Assembly (NCBI RefSeq): GCF_000383915.1
Contig: NZ_KB912942.1
Coordinates: 255,806 to 319,805 of the forward strand
Reading direction: 5' to 3'
Source of the DNA: Amycolatopsis benzoatilytica AK 16/65
GTDB taxonomy: Bacteria > Actinomycetota > Actinomycetes > Mycobacteriales > Pseudonocardiaceae
Length of the DNA: 64,000 bases
Positions 53,232-61,803 of this stretch are shown here, piece after piece. Positions within the stretch are counted from its first letter, which is position 1; every line of letters begins with the position of its first letter. A program made the position numbers and the translations under genes. The notes below the pieces were generated by a model, which saw nothing but the letters and a program-made list of their open reading frames with translations, was not told where the DNA came from and searched no databases.

Positions 53232-54503
53232 ATGCCCGCCGACTCCCGAGACGCCGCTGTGCCCACCGCCTCATATTCCGACCGGCTCGAACTGGAGCTG
53301 GAAGGCGCCATCGAGGAAGAGGTGCCCGCCGGCCGTCGGCCCGGCGTCGTGGCCGGTGGTGCGCTGCTGGCGGTCGCCGTGGTGCTCACGGCGATGAATC
53401 TGCGCCCGGCGATCACCAGCATCGGGCCGCTGCTCGCGGAGATGCGCAACGGCCTCGGCGCGTCCGCGGTGTGGGCGAGCATCTTGACCACCATTCCCGG
53501 CCTGTGCTTCGCGGGTGCCGGCCTGGCCGCGCCGATGCTGGCGCGCCGGATGGGCATCGGCCCGGCGATCGGGCTCGCGCTGGCGGTGCTGACCGCCGGC
53601 CTGGTGATCCGCGTGGTCGACGGCCCGTACGTCGTGCTCGGCGGCACGCTCGTCGCCACCGCCGGCATCGCGCTCGTCAACGTGCTCATCCCGGTGGTCA
53701 TCAAGGATTCGTTCCCGGCGCGAGTCGGCCTGATGACCGGCGTCTACACCGCCGCCCTGCAGGGCGGCGGCGCGGCGGGCTCGGCGGTGACCCCGGCGCT
53801 GGAACCGGCCCTCGGCGGCTGGCGCGCCGCACTGGGATCGTGGGCGGTGCTGGCAGTGATCGCGCTGGGCGCGTGGCTGATCGCTTCGCGCGGCACCGGC
53901 CGTCAGCCGCGCCCCGCCGCTGGTTCCGCGGCCGGTCGTTCGCTGCTGCGCAGCCCGCTCGCCTGGATCGTGACGATCTTCTTCGGCCTGCAGTCGTTCA
54001 TCGCCTACATCGTGATGGGCTGGCTGCCTCAGGTGTTCATCGACGCGGGGGTCAGCAAGGCCGACGCCGGCTTGCTGCTCGGCCTGATCTCGGTGATCGC
54101 GGTGCCGATCAGCCTGGTGATCCCGCCGATCGCGGCGAGGCAGAACAGTCAGAGCCCGTGGATCGTCGGAATGGGCGTCTTCGGCGCGGCGGGAATGGTC
54201 GGCCTGATCGTCGCGCCCGGGTTCTCGCCGCTGCTGTGGAGCGTGCTGCTCGGCATCGGGATGAGCGTGTTCTCGCTGGCGCTGACGGTGATCGCGCTGC
54301 GCGCCCGGACTGGTGCGGAGACCGCGAAGCTGTCCGGGATGGCGCAGGGTTTCGGCTACCTGCTGGCGGCGGTGGGGCCGTTCGTCTTCGGCCTGCTGCA
54401 CGACGCGACCGGCAGCTGGACGGTGTCCCTGATCGTGTTGCTCGTGGTGATGACTACGCAGATGATCTTCGGTGCGCTGGCGGGGCGTCGCCGGTTCGTC
54501 TGA
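53232..54503 (+). CDS. MFS transporter, CynX/NimT type
   Basis: 423-residue transporter with 12 hydrophobic segments. After a charged leader (RLELELEGAIEEEVPAGRRP) the first helix is LLAVAVVLTAMNLRPAITSI, whose MNLRPAITS is the CynX/NimT/YeaN signature. Helix-linker motifs (MLARRMGIGPAIGL and MTGVYTAALQGGGAAGSAV) agree. Family members carry cyanate, nitroimidazoles or other small anions. Two in-frame ATGs exist; I use 53232 because 53211 lies within the likely operator and GATAGT seven bases before 53232 may be a -10 box. Divergent from gntR, its likely regulator. Confidence 0.82.
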   Translation: MPADSRDAAVPTASYSDRLELELEGAIEEEVPAGRRPGVVAGGALLAVAVVLTAMNLRPAITSIGPLLAEMRNGLGASAVWASILTTIPGLCFAGAGLAAPMLARRMGIGPAIGLALAVLTAGLVIRVVDGPYVVLGGTLVATAGIALVNVLIPVVIKDSFPARVGLMTGVYTAALQGGGAAGSAVTPALEPALGGWRAALGSWAVLAVIALGAWLIASRGTGRQPRPAAGSAAGRSLLRSPLAWIVTIFFGLQSFIAYIVMGWLPQVFIDAGVSKADAGLLLGLISVIAVPISLVIPPIAARQNSQSPWIVGMGVFGAAGMVGLIVAPGFSPLLWSVLLGIGMSVFSLALTVIALRARTGAETAKLSGMAQGFGYLLAAVGPFVFGLLHDATGSWTVSLIVLLVVMTTQMIFGALAGRRRFV

Positions 54504-54518
54504 TCGGTGCGCGGGCTA

Positions 54519-54573
54519 TGTCGTGAAGGGAACATTGAGGGATTCAGAGTCCCTCAATGTTCCCTTCACGACA
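54519..54573. repeat. Interspersed hairpin repeat, copy 9 (near-perfect palindrome)
   Basis: TGTCGTGAAGGGAACATTGA and GGGA form the left arm; the right arm is its exact complement, around TTCAGAG. It shares the AACATTGAGGGA variant with copy 6 and lies between the convergent MFS and mycothione reductase genes. Confidence 0.88.
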
Positions 54574-54625
54574 TTTGGCCAGTGCTGGATCCCGAAGGTG
54601 ATCCACTCCGTCCCGCAGGGCCGGC

Positions 54626-56020
54626 TCAGTCCAGCGGCAGGTTCAGCAGCGCGTTCTCGATCAGCTCCGGCATCGCCGGGTGGATCCAGTACTGTCCGCG
54701 CGCCATCGAACGGGCGTCGAGGCCGAAGCTCATCGCCTGAATCAGCGGCTGGATCACCGTCGACGCCTGCGGGCCGATGATGTGCGCGCCGAGCAGCTGC
54801 CCGGTCGCCGGGTCGGCCAGCAGTTTCGCGAAGCCGGTGGTGTCCTCCATCGCCCAGCCGTAGGCGATGCCGGCGTAGTCCTGCTTCGAAACCACGAACG
54901 ACACGCCGCGCTCGGTGGCCTCGCGTTCGGTCAGGCCCACCGAGGCGACCTGCGGCGACGTGAACACCGCGTGCGGCACGAACCGGTGGTCGGCCTTGAT
55001 CCGGTCGTCCGGGTGCAGCAGGTTGTGCTGCACCACGCGGGCCTCGTGGTTCGCGACGTGCTTGAGTTCCAGCGGCGACGAGAGGTCGCCGAGTGCGTAA
55101 ATACCCTCGACGGACGTCTGCTGGTAGTCGTCCACCACGACGTGCCCGCGCTCGGTGGTGGCGACGCCGGTGGCGGCCACGTCGAGCAGGTCCGAGTTCG
55201 GCGTGCGGCCGGTCGCGACCAGGATCAGGTCCGCTTCGACGATCTCCGCTCCCCGCGGGCCCTCGAGATCGAGCGCGACGCCGTTGTCGGTGCGCCGCGC
55301 GCGGAGAGTCTTGCGGTTCAGTCGGACGTCGAACCGCTGCGCGGCCAGCTCGGTGTAGCGCGTGCTGACGTCGTGGTCCTCCTGCCGCAGCAGCGCGCCG
55401 GACCGGTTCACCACGGTCACCGCGACGCCGAACGACGCGAAGACATGTGCGAACTCGGCCGCGATGTAGCCGCCGCCCAGCACGACAATCCGTTCCGGCA
55501 ACGCGTCGAGCCGCATGATCGTGTCGGAGGTGTAGTAGCCGGTTTCGGCCAGGCCGGGCACGTCCGGGATCACCGGGCGGCCGCCCGCGGCGAGCACGAA
55601 CCGGTCCGCGGTCAGCACCTCGGCCGGGCGGCCGTCGGCGAAGCTGACGCTCAGCTCCTTCTTACCGGTGAACCGGCCTTCGCCCTGGTAGACGTCGACG
55701 TTGCGGTTGTCCTCGTGGTTCTTCCGGTACTCCGCGCCGCCCTCGGCGATCGGATCGATCCGGCCGAAGATCCGGTCCCGGATGTCCGGCCAGCGCACCG
55801 CGGTCAGTTCCTCGTCCACGCCGAACCGCGAGCTCCCTGCCGGGGTCGCGGCGACGTCGGCCGCGTAGACGAACATCTTCGTCGGGATGCACCCGACGTT
55901 GAGGCAGGTCCCGCCGAACACGCCCTTTTCGACGATGGCCGTCCGGAGGTCGGCGAACTCCGGTCCGAGGATCGAGTTGCCCGATCCGGTCCCGATGATC
56001 ACCAGGTCATAGTGCGGCAC
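54626..56020 (-). CDS. mtr: Mycothione reductase
   Basis: 464-residue flavoprotein disulfide reductase that regenerates mycothiol from its disulfide using NADPH, keeping the cytosol reduced. The FAD loop is IIGTGSGNSILGPEF (near 8-22), and the redox disulfide is C39/C44 in GGTCLNVGCIPTK. The NADPH site is VVLGGGYIAAEFAHVFASFG, and the C-terminal His-Glu pair is in YWIHPAMPELIENAL. The SGNS replaces the usual GSGG of lipoamide dehydrogenases, as in mycothione reductases. GTG at 56020 with GGGA upstream. A SigR-like promoter candidate lies upstream. M. tuberculosis has the orthologue close to map too. Confidence 0.93.
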   Translation of the reverse strand: MPHYDLVIIGTGSGNSILGPEFADLRTAIVEKGVFGGTCLNVGCIPTKMFVYAADVAATPAGSSRFGVDEELTAVRWPDIRDRIFGRIDPIAEGGAEYRKNHEDNRNVDVYQGEGRFTGKKELSVSFADGRPAEVLTADRFVLAAGGRPVIPDVPGLAETGYYTSDTIMRLDALPERIVVLGGGYIAAEFAHVFASFGVAVTVVNRSGALLRQEDHDVSTRYTELAAQRFDVRLNRKTLRARRTDNGVALDLEGPRGAEIVEADLILVATGRTPNSDLLDVAATGVATTERGHVVVDDYQQTSVEGIYALGDLSSPLELKHVANHEARVVQHNLLHPDDRIKADHRFVPHAVFTSPQVASVGLTEREATERGVSFVVSKQDYAGIAYGWAMEDTTGFAKLLADPATGQLLGAHIIGPQASTVIQPLIQAMSFGLDARSMARGQYWIHPAMPELIENALLNLPLD

Positions 56021-56059
56021 GGCGGTCCCTTCCGAGTTTTGTCTGCTGCCAGCGTAGTC

Positions 56060-56087
56060 AACTCGATTCGCCCGGCCGGGTGTTCCC
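56060..56087 (-). promoter_or_regulatory. Candidate SigR-type promoter of mycothione reductase
   Basis: On the minus strand GGGAAC (56087-56082) and GTT (56062-56060) are separated by 19 bases, close to the GGAAT-N18-GTT pattern of the thiol-stress sigma factor SigR. In streptomycetes mycothione reductase belongs to that regulon. The spacing is one base long and the -35 has C for T, so this is only a candidate. Confidence 0.4.
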
Positions 56088-56090
56088 GGA

Positions 56091-56939
56091 TCACTCGCCG
56101 CTGGCAGTGAAATGCATCCGGTCCACCGGCGACTTCCAGGCGCCGCCCCATTGCCAGCCCGCCTGCGCGAACGCCTGCACGACCGGGCCGCCCGCGAGGA
56201 CCATCCCCGGTCGCACGTCGGCGCGGTCGACGTAGGCCGTCGCCAGCTCCGGGAGCACGAGATCGCCCTTCGTGTACGGATTGCAGAACGGGTTGACGTC
56301 CACCGCCAGCCCGTACGCGTGCGCGGACCAGTTCTTCTGCCCGCGCACCGGACGGCAGACGAACGCGCTGGTGTCGTTGCCGTCCCCGGTGGGCGGCGCG
56401 TCCAGTTCGGACGGTCCGGTGATGCGCATTTCCTCGATCGGGAACCGCTGCGCGTAGAGCTGGCTGAACGCCTTCACGACCGCGGGCGCGGCATCTTTCC
56501 GGACCAGCAGTTCGCCGGTGTGCGGGTGCCGGTCGAAGCCCCAGAAGGAGAGCGTCACGTAGCGGAGGTCGGCCGACGAAACCGGGCAGGCAGCCTGCCA
56601 GGTGCTGCGGTTGAGCACGTCGGCGATCTTGGCGTCGTAGGCGCTGCTCGTCGGCGGGGGCAGGACATCGCGGGTGGGCAGCGAACGGTTCACCAGTTCG
56701 GGTGGAGTCGGCAGGATTTCGCCGAAGCCGTCCGGTCGCAGCGGCAGCGGATGGGCACCCACCTGCCAGGTGACGGCCGGTGCGGTGGTGGCTGTCCGGG
56801 TTGTCGGAACTGTCGGACTGGCCGGAGCCGACGGCGCGCTCAGCGGGCTCGACGGGGGCGCCGGCGAGGTGGCCGTGGCGCATCCGGCCAGCAGGAAGGC
56901 CGTCAGCAGGCCGGTCGTGGCGGCCGTGATCCATCGCAT
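56091..56939 (-). CDS. M15-family D-Ala-D-Ala carboxypeptidase-like lipoprotein
   Basis: 282-residue exported peptidase. The signal ends in the lipobox LLAGC (C20), so it is membrane-anchored, followed by a Pro/Ser/Thr linker (about 22-60). The M15 zinc site is SAHAYGLAVDVNPFCNPY (H and D) and DRMHFTASGE (H). The Cys in the DVNPFC segment and others may form disulfides. Such enzymes cleave peptidoglycan stem peptides. The in-frame GTG-type extension upstream is not needed; ATG 56939 gives a proper signal peptide. Co-oriented with mtr (70 bases downstream), divergent from the trypsin-like protease. Confidence 0.8.
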   Translation of the reverse strand: MRWITAATTGLLTAFLLAGCATATSPAPPSSPLSAPSAPASPTVPTTRTATTAPAVTWQVGAHPLPLRPDGFGEILPTPPELVNRSLPTRDVLPPPTSSAYDAKIADVLNRSTWQAACPVSSADLRYVTLSFWGFDRHPHTGELLVRKDAAPAVVKAFSQLYAQRFPIEEMRITGPSELDAPPTGDGNDTSAFVCRPVRGQKNWSAHAYGLAVDVNPFCNPYTKGDLVLPELATAYVDRADVRPGMVLAGGPVVQAFAQAGWQWGGAWKSPVDRMHFTASGE

Positions 56940-57120
56940 GCCACCAGCTAAACAGTCGCGGCCGGTCCCGGGAGAGTCCACCCATTCCAGTGACACCGTT
57001 TCGGGCCTGCTCCGTTTAGGGTAATCGCGGCTGAGTGTTCACGCGCCGGAGTCGCCCGATCTCGTGCTGTTCCCGTCGCGTCCGTGCTGTGCCGTCGTCG
57101 TGCCAATGAAGGGAAAGCTC

Positions 57121-57945
57121 ATGCCCGCGAAGTTCCGCCGTCCGCTCCTGCTCGCGGTGGGGGCGCTGCTCGCGACCGCGGTCGCGGTGCCGGTCGGGTC
57201 GGCCTGGGCTGCCGGGCCCGAATCCGCCGCGCCGTCCGCCCCTGGTTCCCATGCCGAACCGCGGATCGTCGGCGGCTCGGAATCGTCGCTGGCCGACCAT
57301 CCGTACGCGGTGTACCTGACCGACGAGAACGGCTCGCAGTTCTGCGGCGCGGTGATCGTCAGCCCGTCCGCGGTCGCGACCGCCGCGCACTGCGCGAAAG
57401 CGCTGCCGGCGTCGTCGGTCCGGGTGGTCGCCGGACGACAGGACAAGCGCACGGACGACGGTGTCGAGCTCGCCGTCGCGCGAGTCTGGGTCGACCCGGA
57501 CTACACCGACCCGACCAAGGGCGCCGACGTAGCGGTGCTGACCGTTCGCGGCCGGCTGCCCTACCGCGCCGCGAAGCTCGCCGACAAGACGGCGTACCGG
57601 GACGGCGCGCAGGCGACCGTGCTGGGCTGGGGCCGGCTGTCCGAGGGCGGGCAGCGCTCGGACGTGCTGCGCAGCGTCGACGTCCCGCTCGTCAGCGATT
57701 CCGGCTGCAAGACGGCGTACGACAGCTACGACGCGTCGAGCATGGTCTGCGCCGGCTACCCGGAGGGCGGCAAAGACGCCTGCCAGGGCGATTCCGGCGG
57801 CCCGCTGGTCATCGGGGACACCCTGATCGGCATCGTGTCGTTCGGCGACGGCTGCGCGAAGGCGGGCAAGCCCGGGGTGTACACGCGGGTTTCGACGTAT
57901 GCCTCCGACATCGAAGCGCAGTCCCAGCCGCGCCTGCTCGGCTGA
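57121..57945 (+). CDS. Secreted trypsin-like serine protease with propeptide
   Basis: 274-residue exported S1 protease. The signal peptide is about residues 1-31, then a propeptide to R48; cleavage there gives the new N-terminus IVGG (I49). The triad is H90 (TAAHC), D136 (GADVAVL) and S225 (GDSGGP). D219, six before the Ser, gives trypsin-type Lys/Arg specificity. Cys pairs fit three disulfides. It probably degrades external protein, and self-activation is plausible as the pro-site is an Arg. GAAGGGAAAG stands before ATG 57121; an earlier in-frame ATG at 57106 is weaker. Confidence 0.92.
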   Translation: MPAKFRRPLLLAVGALLATAVAVPVGSAWAAGPESAAPSAPGSHAEPRIVGGSESSLADHPYAVYLTDENGSQFCGAVIVSPSAVATAAHCAKALPASSVRVVAGRQDKRTDDGVELAVARVWVDPDYTDPTKGADVAVLTVRGRLPYRAAKLADKTAYRDGAQATVLGWGRLSEGGQRSDVLRSVDVPLVSDSGCKTAYDSYDASSMVCAGYPEGGKDACQGDSGGPLVIGDTLIGIVSFGDGCAKAGKPGVYTRVSTYASDIEAQSQPRLLG

Positions 57946-57966
57946 GGCTGTGTTAAGCAGGGTCCT

Positions 57967-58398
57967 GTGACGACTCTGCACCGGGCGAACGGGCCGGACC
58001 TGACCGCCGCGGACTTGTACGCGATCCTCCGATTGCGCTCGGAGGTCTTCGTGGTGGAACAGGAATGCGTGTACGCCGACCTGGACGGCCGGGACCTGCT
58101 GGCCTCGACGCAGCATCTGTGGCTGACCGCGGACCAGGACGTGCTGGCCTACCTGCGGATCCTGGCCGAACCGGGCGGCGGCCTGCGGATCGGCCGGGTA
58201 GTGACGGAGGCATCCGCCCGTGGCCGGGGCCTGGCCGGGGAATTGATGGCGGCCGCGCTGGACGGGGTCAGCGAGCAGTTCGTGCTGGACGCGCAGACGT
58301 ACGCGCAAGGGTTGTATGCGCGATACGGGTTTGTGGCCGAGGGCGAGGAGTTTCTCGAGGACGGGATCCCGCACGTGACGATGCGACGGGCGGGATAG
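57967..58398 (+). CDS. ElaA-family GNAT acetyltransferase
   Basis: 143-residue single-domain GNAT of the ElaA group. Family features are LRSEVFVVEQECVYADLDG near residue 23-41, DVLAYLRILAEPGG, RIGRVVTEASARGRGLAGEL (acetyl-CoA loop ARGRG-L-A) and DAQTYAQGLYARYGFVAEGEEFLEDGIPH, the last being diagnostic of ElaA. The acceptor is unknown. The GTG at 57967 lies 21 bases after the protease stop, so co-transcription is likely though function is unrelated. Confidence 0.85.
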   Translation: MTTLHRANGPDLTAADLYAILRLRSEVFVVEQECVYADLDGRDLLASTQHLWLTADQDVLAYLRILAEPGGGLRIGRVVTEASARGRGLAGELMAAALDGVSEQFVLDAQTYAQGLYARYGFVAEGEEFLEDGIPHVTMRRAG

Positions 58399-58409
58399 CG
58401 GCCTCGAAG

Positions 58410-59573
58410 TCAGCGCGGCGCGGTCGCGGCGATGACCTTCGCCGCGCGGTCGATGTCCGCTTCGGACAGATCGGCGCGAGCGGTCAGCCGGAGCCGGGCG
58501 ACGCCGTCGGGTGCGGACGGCGGGCGGGAGAACCCGACCTGGATTCCTTGCTCTGCGCAGGCTTCCGCCCAGACCGTCGCGGATTCCGGCGTCGGCGCCT
58601 GCACGGAAATCACCGCGGCTTCCGGCAGTTCCACGCGCAGGCCGGCGCTCTTCAGTTCCATCGCCAGGTTCCCGGCGTTGTTGATGACCTTCGCCGGCAG
58701 CTCCGGCTCAGCCTTGAGCACCTGCAACGCCGTCAGCGCGGCCGCGGCGCTGGCCGGTGCGAGAGAGGCGTCGAAGACGAAGCTGCGCGCGGTGTCCACG
58801 AGATGCCGGATCACCCGGCGCGGACCAACCACCGCGCCGCCTTGCGAGCCGAGGGCATTCGAGAGCGTCATAGTGGTGACGACGTCCGGCTCCGATGACA
58901 GCCCCGCCGCGTGCACCGCGCCCCGGCCGCCCTCGCCGAGGACACCGAAGCCATGCGCGTCGTCGACAACCAGCGCGGCACTGTGCGCCCGGCAGATCCC
59001 GGCCAGCTCGCCGAGCGGCGCGAGGGTGCCGTCCACGGAGAACACCGATTCGGTGACCACCAGCGCCCGCGGCTTGCGCCGGGTGGCCAGCGCGTGCTGG
59101 ATCGCCGACGGCGTCGAATGTGCGACCGCGGCGATGTCTCCCCGGGAAAGGCGGCAGCCTTCGGCCAGCGACGCGTGGACGGCCTTGTCCGTGACGATCG
59201 CCGCCTCGGAACCGGAAAGGGCGGTCACCGCGCCCAGGTTCGCGGTGAATCCGGAGGAGAACACCAGCGCGGCCTGCGCGCCGCAGAACCGGGCAAGCTC
59301 GTGTTCCAGCTCGGCGTGCAGCTCGGTCGTCCCGGTGACCAGCCGAGACCCGGTCGAACCGGCTCCCCACCGCAACGCAGCCGCCGCGGCGGCACCGGCG
59401 ACGCGTTTGTCGCGGGCCAGCCCGAGGTAGTCGTCGCCGGCGAGGTCGAGTTCGGTGTGCTGCGCCGGCCGAAGCCACATCCGGCGGCTGAGGCCGGCTT
59501 CCGCACGCCGCTCGCCTTCGGCGTCGAGCCAGTCGAAGACGTTTTCGGGCGGCAGCGGCGGGGTGGAAGTCAC
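58410..59573 (-). CDS. 8-amino-7-oxononanoate synthase homologue lacking the PLP lysine
   Basis: 387-residue alpha-oxoamine synthase, close to mycobacterial BioF over its full length: ELDLAGDDYLGL, WGAGSTGSRLVTGTTELHAE, LVFSSGFTANLGAV, SVFSVDGTLAPLGEL, VVDDAHGFGVLGEGGRG. BioF makes 8-amino-7-oxononanoate from pimeloyl-thioester and L-alanine in biotin synthesis. The Schiff-base lysine, expected in TTTLSKALGSQGG, is Asn239 here (MTLSNALGSQGG, codon AAT complementary to 58857-58859). The rest of the active site is intact. Either the enzyme is inactive or altered, or the base is a sequencing error. No bioA or bioD is adjacent, unlike in mycobacteria. Confidence 0.85.
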   Translation of the reverse strand: MTSTPPLPPENVFDWLDAEGERRAEAGLSRRMWLRPAQHTELDLAGDDYLGLARDKRVAGAAAAAALRWGAGSTGSRLVTGTTELHAELEHELARFCGAQAALVFSSGFTANLGAVTALSGSEAAIVTDKAVHASLAEGCRLSRGDIAAVAHSTPSAIQHALATRRKPRALVVTESVFSVDGTLAPLGELAGICRAHSAALVVDDAHGFGVLGEGGRGAVHAAGLSSEPDVVTTMTLSNALGSQGGAVVGPRRVIRHLVDTARSFVFDASLAPASAAAALTALQVLKAEPELPAKVINNAGNLAMELKSAGLRVELPEAAVISVQAPTPESATVWAEACAEQGIQVGFSRPPSAPDGVARLRLTARADLSEADIDRAAKVIAATAPR

Positions 59574-59712
59574 CTTGGCAGTGTCGCATCCGGCAGGGGA
59601 CCGGGTGCGCCGCCCCTGCGCTCGGGACGGCGGGAAGCCTGCCGGGGCAACGGAAACGGCGAGACTGAGCGGCGGGTCGGGGCGTTGTGCCGGGCGCGGT
59701 CAAAACCCAGCT

Positions 59713-59856
59713 CGAACCCCGAACGCGGCTCGAACCCCGAACCCAGCTCGAACCCCGAACGCGGCTCGAACCCCGAACGCGGCTCGAACCCCGAACGCGG
59801 CTCGAACCCCGAACGCGGCTCGAACCCCGAACCCAGCTCGAGCTCCGAACCCGGCT
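59713..59856. repeat. 18-bp tandem repeat, eight units
   Basis: The unit CGAACCCCGAACGCGGCT or CGAACCCCGAACCCAGCT is repeated without gaps from 59713, with a divergent last unit. A partial unit precedes it. The period is a multiple of three, so hexapeptide strings appear in all frames, but no gene is supported. The remaining sequence between 59574 and 60039 shows no gene. Confidence 0.85.
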
Positions 59857-59996
59857 GGAGCCCCCGCCTCCGGCTGAACCCGCAAGCTGCGTCCGGACTC
59901 TCAGGACTCTCAGGCCGCGGCCGAACCCGCTGACCTCGTCCGAAACCCGGCCCGAACCCCTCAACCCCGCCCGACCCCTCTGCCCCGCAACGAAAA

Positions 59997-60020
59997 ACGG
60001 CCCCGCCGAAGCGGGGCCGT
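59997..60020 (-). terminator. Rho-independent terminator of the DEAD-box helicase gene
   Basis: ACGGCCCCGC-CGAA-GCGGGGCCGT; on the minus strand the loop is TTCG and the stem is followed by TTTT, 20 bases after the helicase stop. It is the clearest intrinsic terminator in the window. Confidence 0.9.
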
Positions 60021-60039
60021 TCTTCCGAAATCAGACTAC

Positions 60040-61803
60040 TCAGGCGTCGTGACCGCGACGCGGGCCGCGGCTGGGGCGCTGCGAGCGGCCGGCACCGAAG
60101 CTGGAGCCGGAACCGGAGCCGGAACCGCCGAAGCGCGGCTGGCGGCCGCGGCCGCCGTAGCCGCCGCTGCTGCGGTTGTCGCGCGAGTAACCGCCTTCGC
60201 GCGAACCGTAGCCGCCCTCGCGAGCGTAACCGCCTTCGCGGGACGCGCCGCCTTCGTTCGAGCCGCGGTTCTCGTAGGACCGGCCTTCCTGCGAACCGCG
60301 CCCCTCACGGGACCCACGGTCCTCGCGCGGACCCCGGTCGTACCCGCCACGGCCTTCGTAGCCGCCGCGGTCCTCGCGCGGGCCGCGGTAGCCGCCGCCG
60401 TCGCGGGAGCCGCGGTAGCCGCCGGAGCGGCCGCCGCCGTTGAAGCCTCGGTCTCCGCCGCCGAAGCCGCGGCCGCCGGTGCGGCGCGGCGCCTCGCGGC
60501 GGCGCTCCACCACCGGCTCGCCGCTGGGCTCGCGGGCGCCGGTGATGCGGGAGAGGTCCTCGTCGTGCGGGCGGATCATGCTGGTCTCGGCGCTGACCCC
60601 GGCCCGGTCGGTCATCCGGCGGACGGTGCGCCGCTGGTCGTGCGTCACCAGGGTGACGACGATGCCGGACGCGCCGGCGCGGGCCGTGCGGCCGGCGCGG
60701 TGCAGGTAGTCCTTGTGGTCCGCGGCCGGGTCGACATGCAGCACCAGCGAGATGTCGTCCACGTGGATGCCGCGGGCGGCGACGTCGGTGGCCACCAGGA
60801 CCGCCGCGTGGCCTTCCTTGAAGTCGGAGAGGACCCGGTTGCGCTGACCCTGGGTCTTGCCGCCGTGCAGCGCCACCGCGTGCACGCCGCTCTCGCGCAG
60901 CCGCTCGGTGAGCCGGTCCACGTGGTGCTTGGTGCGCACGAACATGATCGTGCGGCCCTCGCGGGCGCCGATCCGGGTGATGATCTCCTGCTTGTCCGGG
61001 TGCGAGACCTGGAACAGGTGGTGGTCCATGGTGGTGACGCTCGCGGTCGACGGCGCGACCGAGTGCGTGACCGGGTCGGCCAGGTACTGGCGGACCAGCT
61101 TGTCCACGTCGCCGTCCAGCGTCGCGGAGAACAAAAGCCGCTGTCCGCCCGCCGGGGTGAGGTCCATGATCTCGCGGACCTGCGGCATGAAGCCCATGTC
61201 CGCCATCTGGTCGGCCTCGTCCAGCGCGATGAAGTTGCAGTCGCCGAGCGAGGCGGTGCCCTGGCGGACGTGGTCCGACAGCCGGCCCGGGGTGGCGATC
61301 AGCAGGTCGACGCCGCGGGCGAGCGACTCCGCCTGCCGCGAGAACGACATGCCGCCGACCGCGGTGCGGCACCACAGGCCGAGCGACTTGGCGAGCGGGG
61401 TCAGCGAGTCGGCCACCTGCATGGCCAGCTCACGGGTCGGCACCAGCACCAGCGCGCGGGGGCGCTTCGGGCGGGCCTTGCCGCCGTCGAGGCGGGCCAG
61501 GATGGCCAGGCCGAAGGCCAGCGTCTTGCCGGAGCCGGTCTGGGCGCGACCCAGCACGTCGCGCCCGGCCAGTGCGTCCGGGATGGTCGCGGACTGGATC
61601 GGGAACGGTGCGGCGATGCCGGCCTCGGCAAGCGCCACCAGCAGCGGCTCGGGCAGGCCCAGCTGGGCGAAAGTCGTGACGGCGGGGGTCTCCACCGTGT
61701 CGTCGTGGAGCATGTCTCCACCGACCGGCCGGTGCCTCGGCTTGCGCTCGGGGCGGCTCGCGCGGGAGCGAGCGGAATGGCCGGAATCGTACGTGATTGT
61801 CAC
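60040..61803 (-). CDS. DEAD-box RNA helicase with RG-rich C-terminal tail
   Basis: 587-residue ATP-dependent RNA helicase. Motifs in order: Q-motif FPIQSATIPDAL, Walker A AQTGSGKT (87-94), PTRELAMQ, TPGRL, DEAD in ALDEADQM (motif II is DEAD), SAT in LFSATLDG, then TIMFVRTK, VLVATDVAARGIHVDD and HRAGRTARAG. From about residue 430 a tail of RGG, RGY, EDRG and GYG repeats probably binds RNA. Such helicases aid ribosome assembly or mRNA turnover in the cold. GTG 61803 is preceded by GAGAGG at five bases; ATG at 61713 would drop 30 residues of a disordered leader. A good terminator follows. Confidence 0.93.
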   Translation of the reverse strand: MTITYDSGHSARSRASRPERKPRHRPVGGDMLHDDTVETPAVTTFAQLGLPEPLLVALAEAGIAAPFPIQSATIPDALAGRDVLGRAQTGSGKTLAFGLAILARLDGGKARPKRPRALVLVPTRELAMQVADSLTPLAKSLGLWCRTAVGGMSFSRQAESLARGVDLLIATPGRLSDHVRQGTASLGDCNFIALDEADQMADMGFMPQVREIMDLTPAGGQRLLFSATLDGDVDKLVRQYLADPVTHSVAPSTASVTTMDHHLFQVSHPDKQEIITRIGAREGRTIMFVRTKHHVDRLTERLRESGVHAVALHGGKTQGQRNRVLSDFKEGHAAVLVATDVAARGIHVDDISLVLHVDPAADHKDYLHRAGRTARAGASGIVVTLVTHDQRRTVRRMTDRAGVSAETSMIRPHDEDLSRITGAREPSGEPVVERRREAPRRTGGRGFGGGDRGFNGGGRSGGYRGSRDGGGYRGPREDRGGYEGRGGYDRGPREDRGSREGRGSQEGRSYENRGSNEGGASREGGYAREGGYGSREGGYSRDNRSSGGYGGRGRQPRFGGSGSGSGSSFGAGRSQRPSRGPRRGHDA

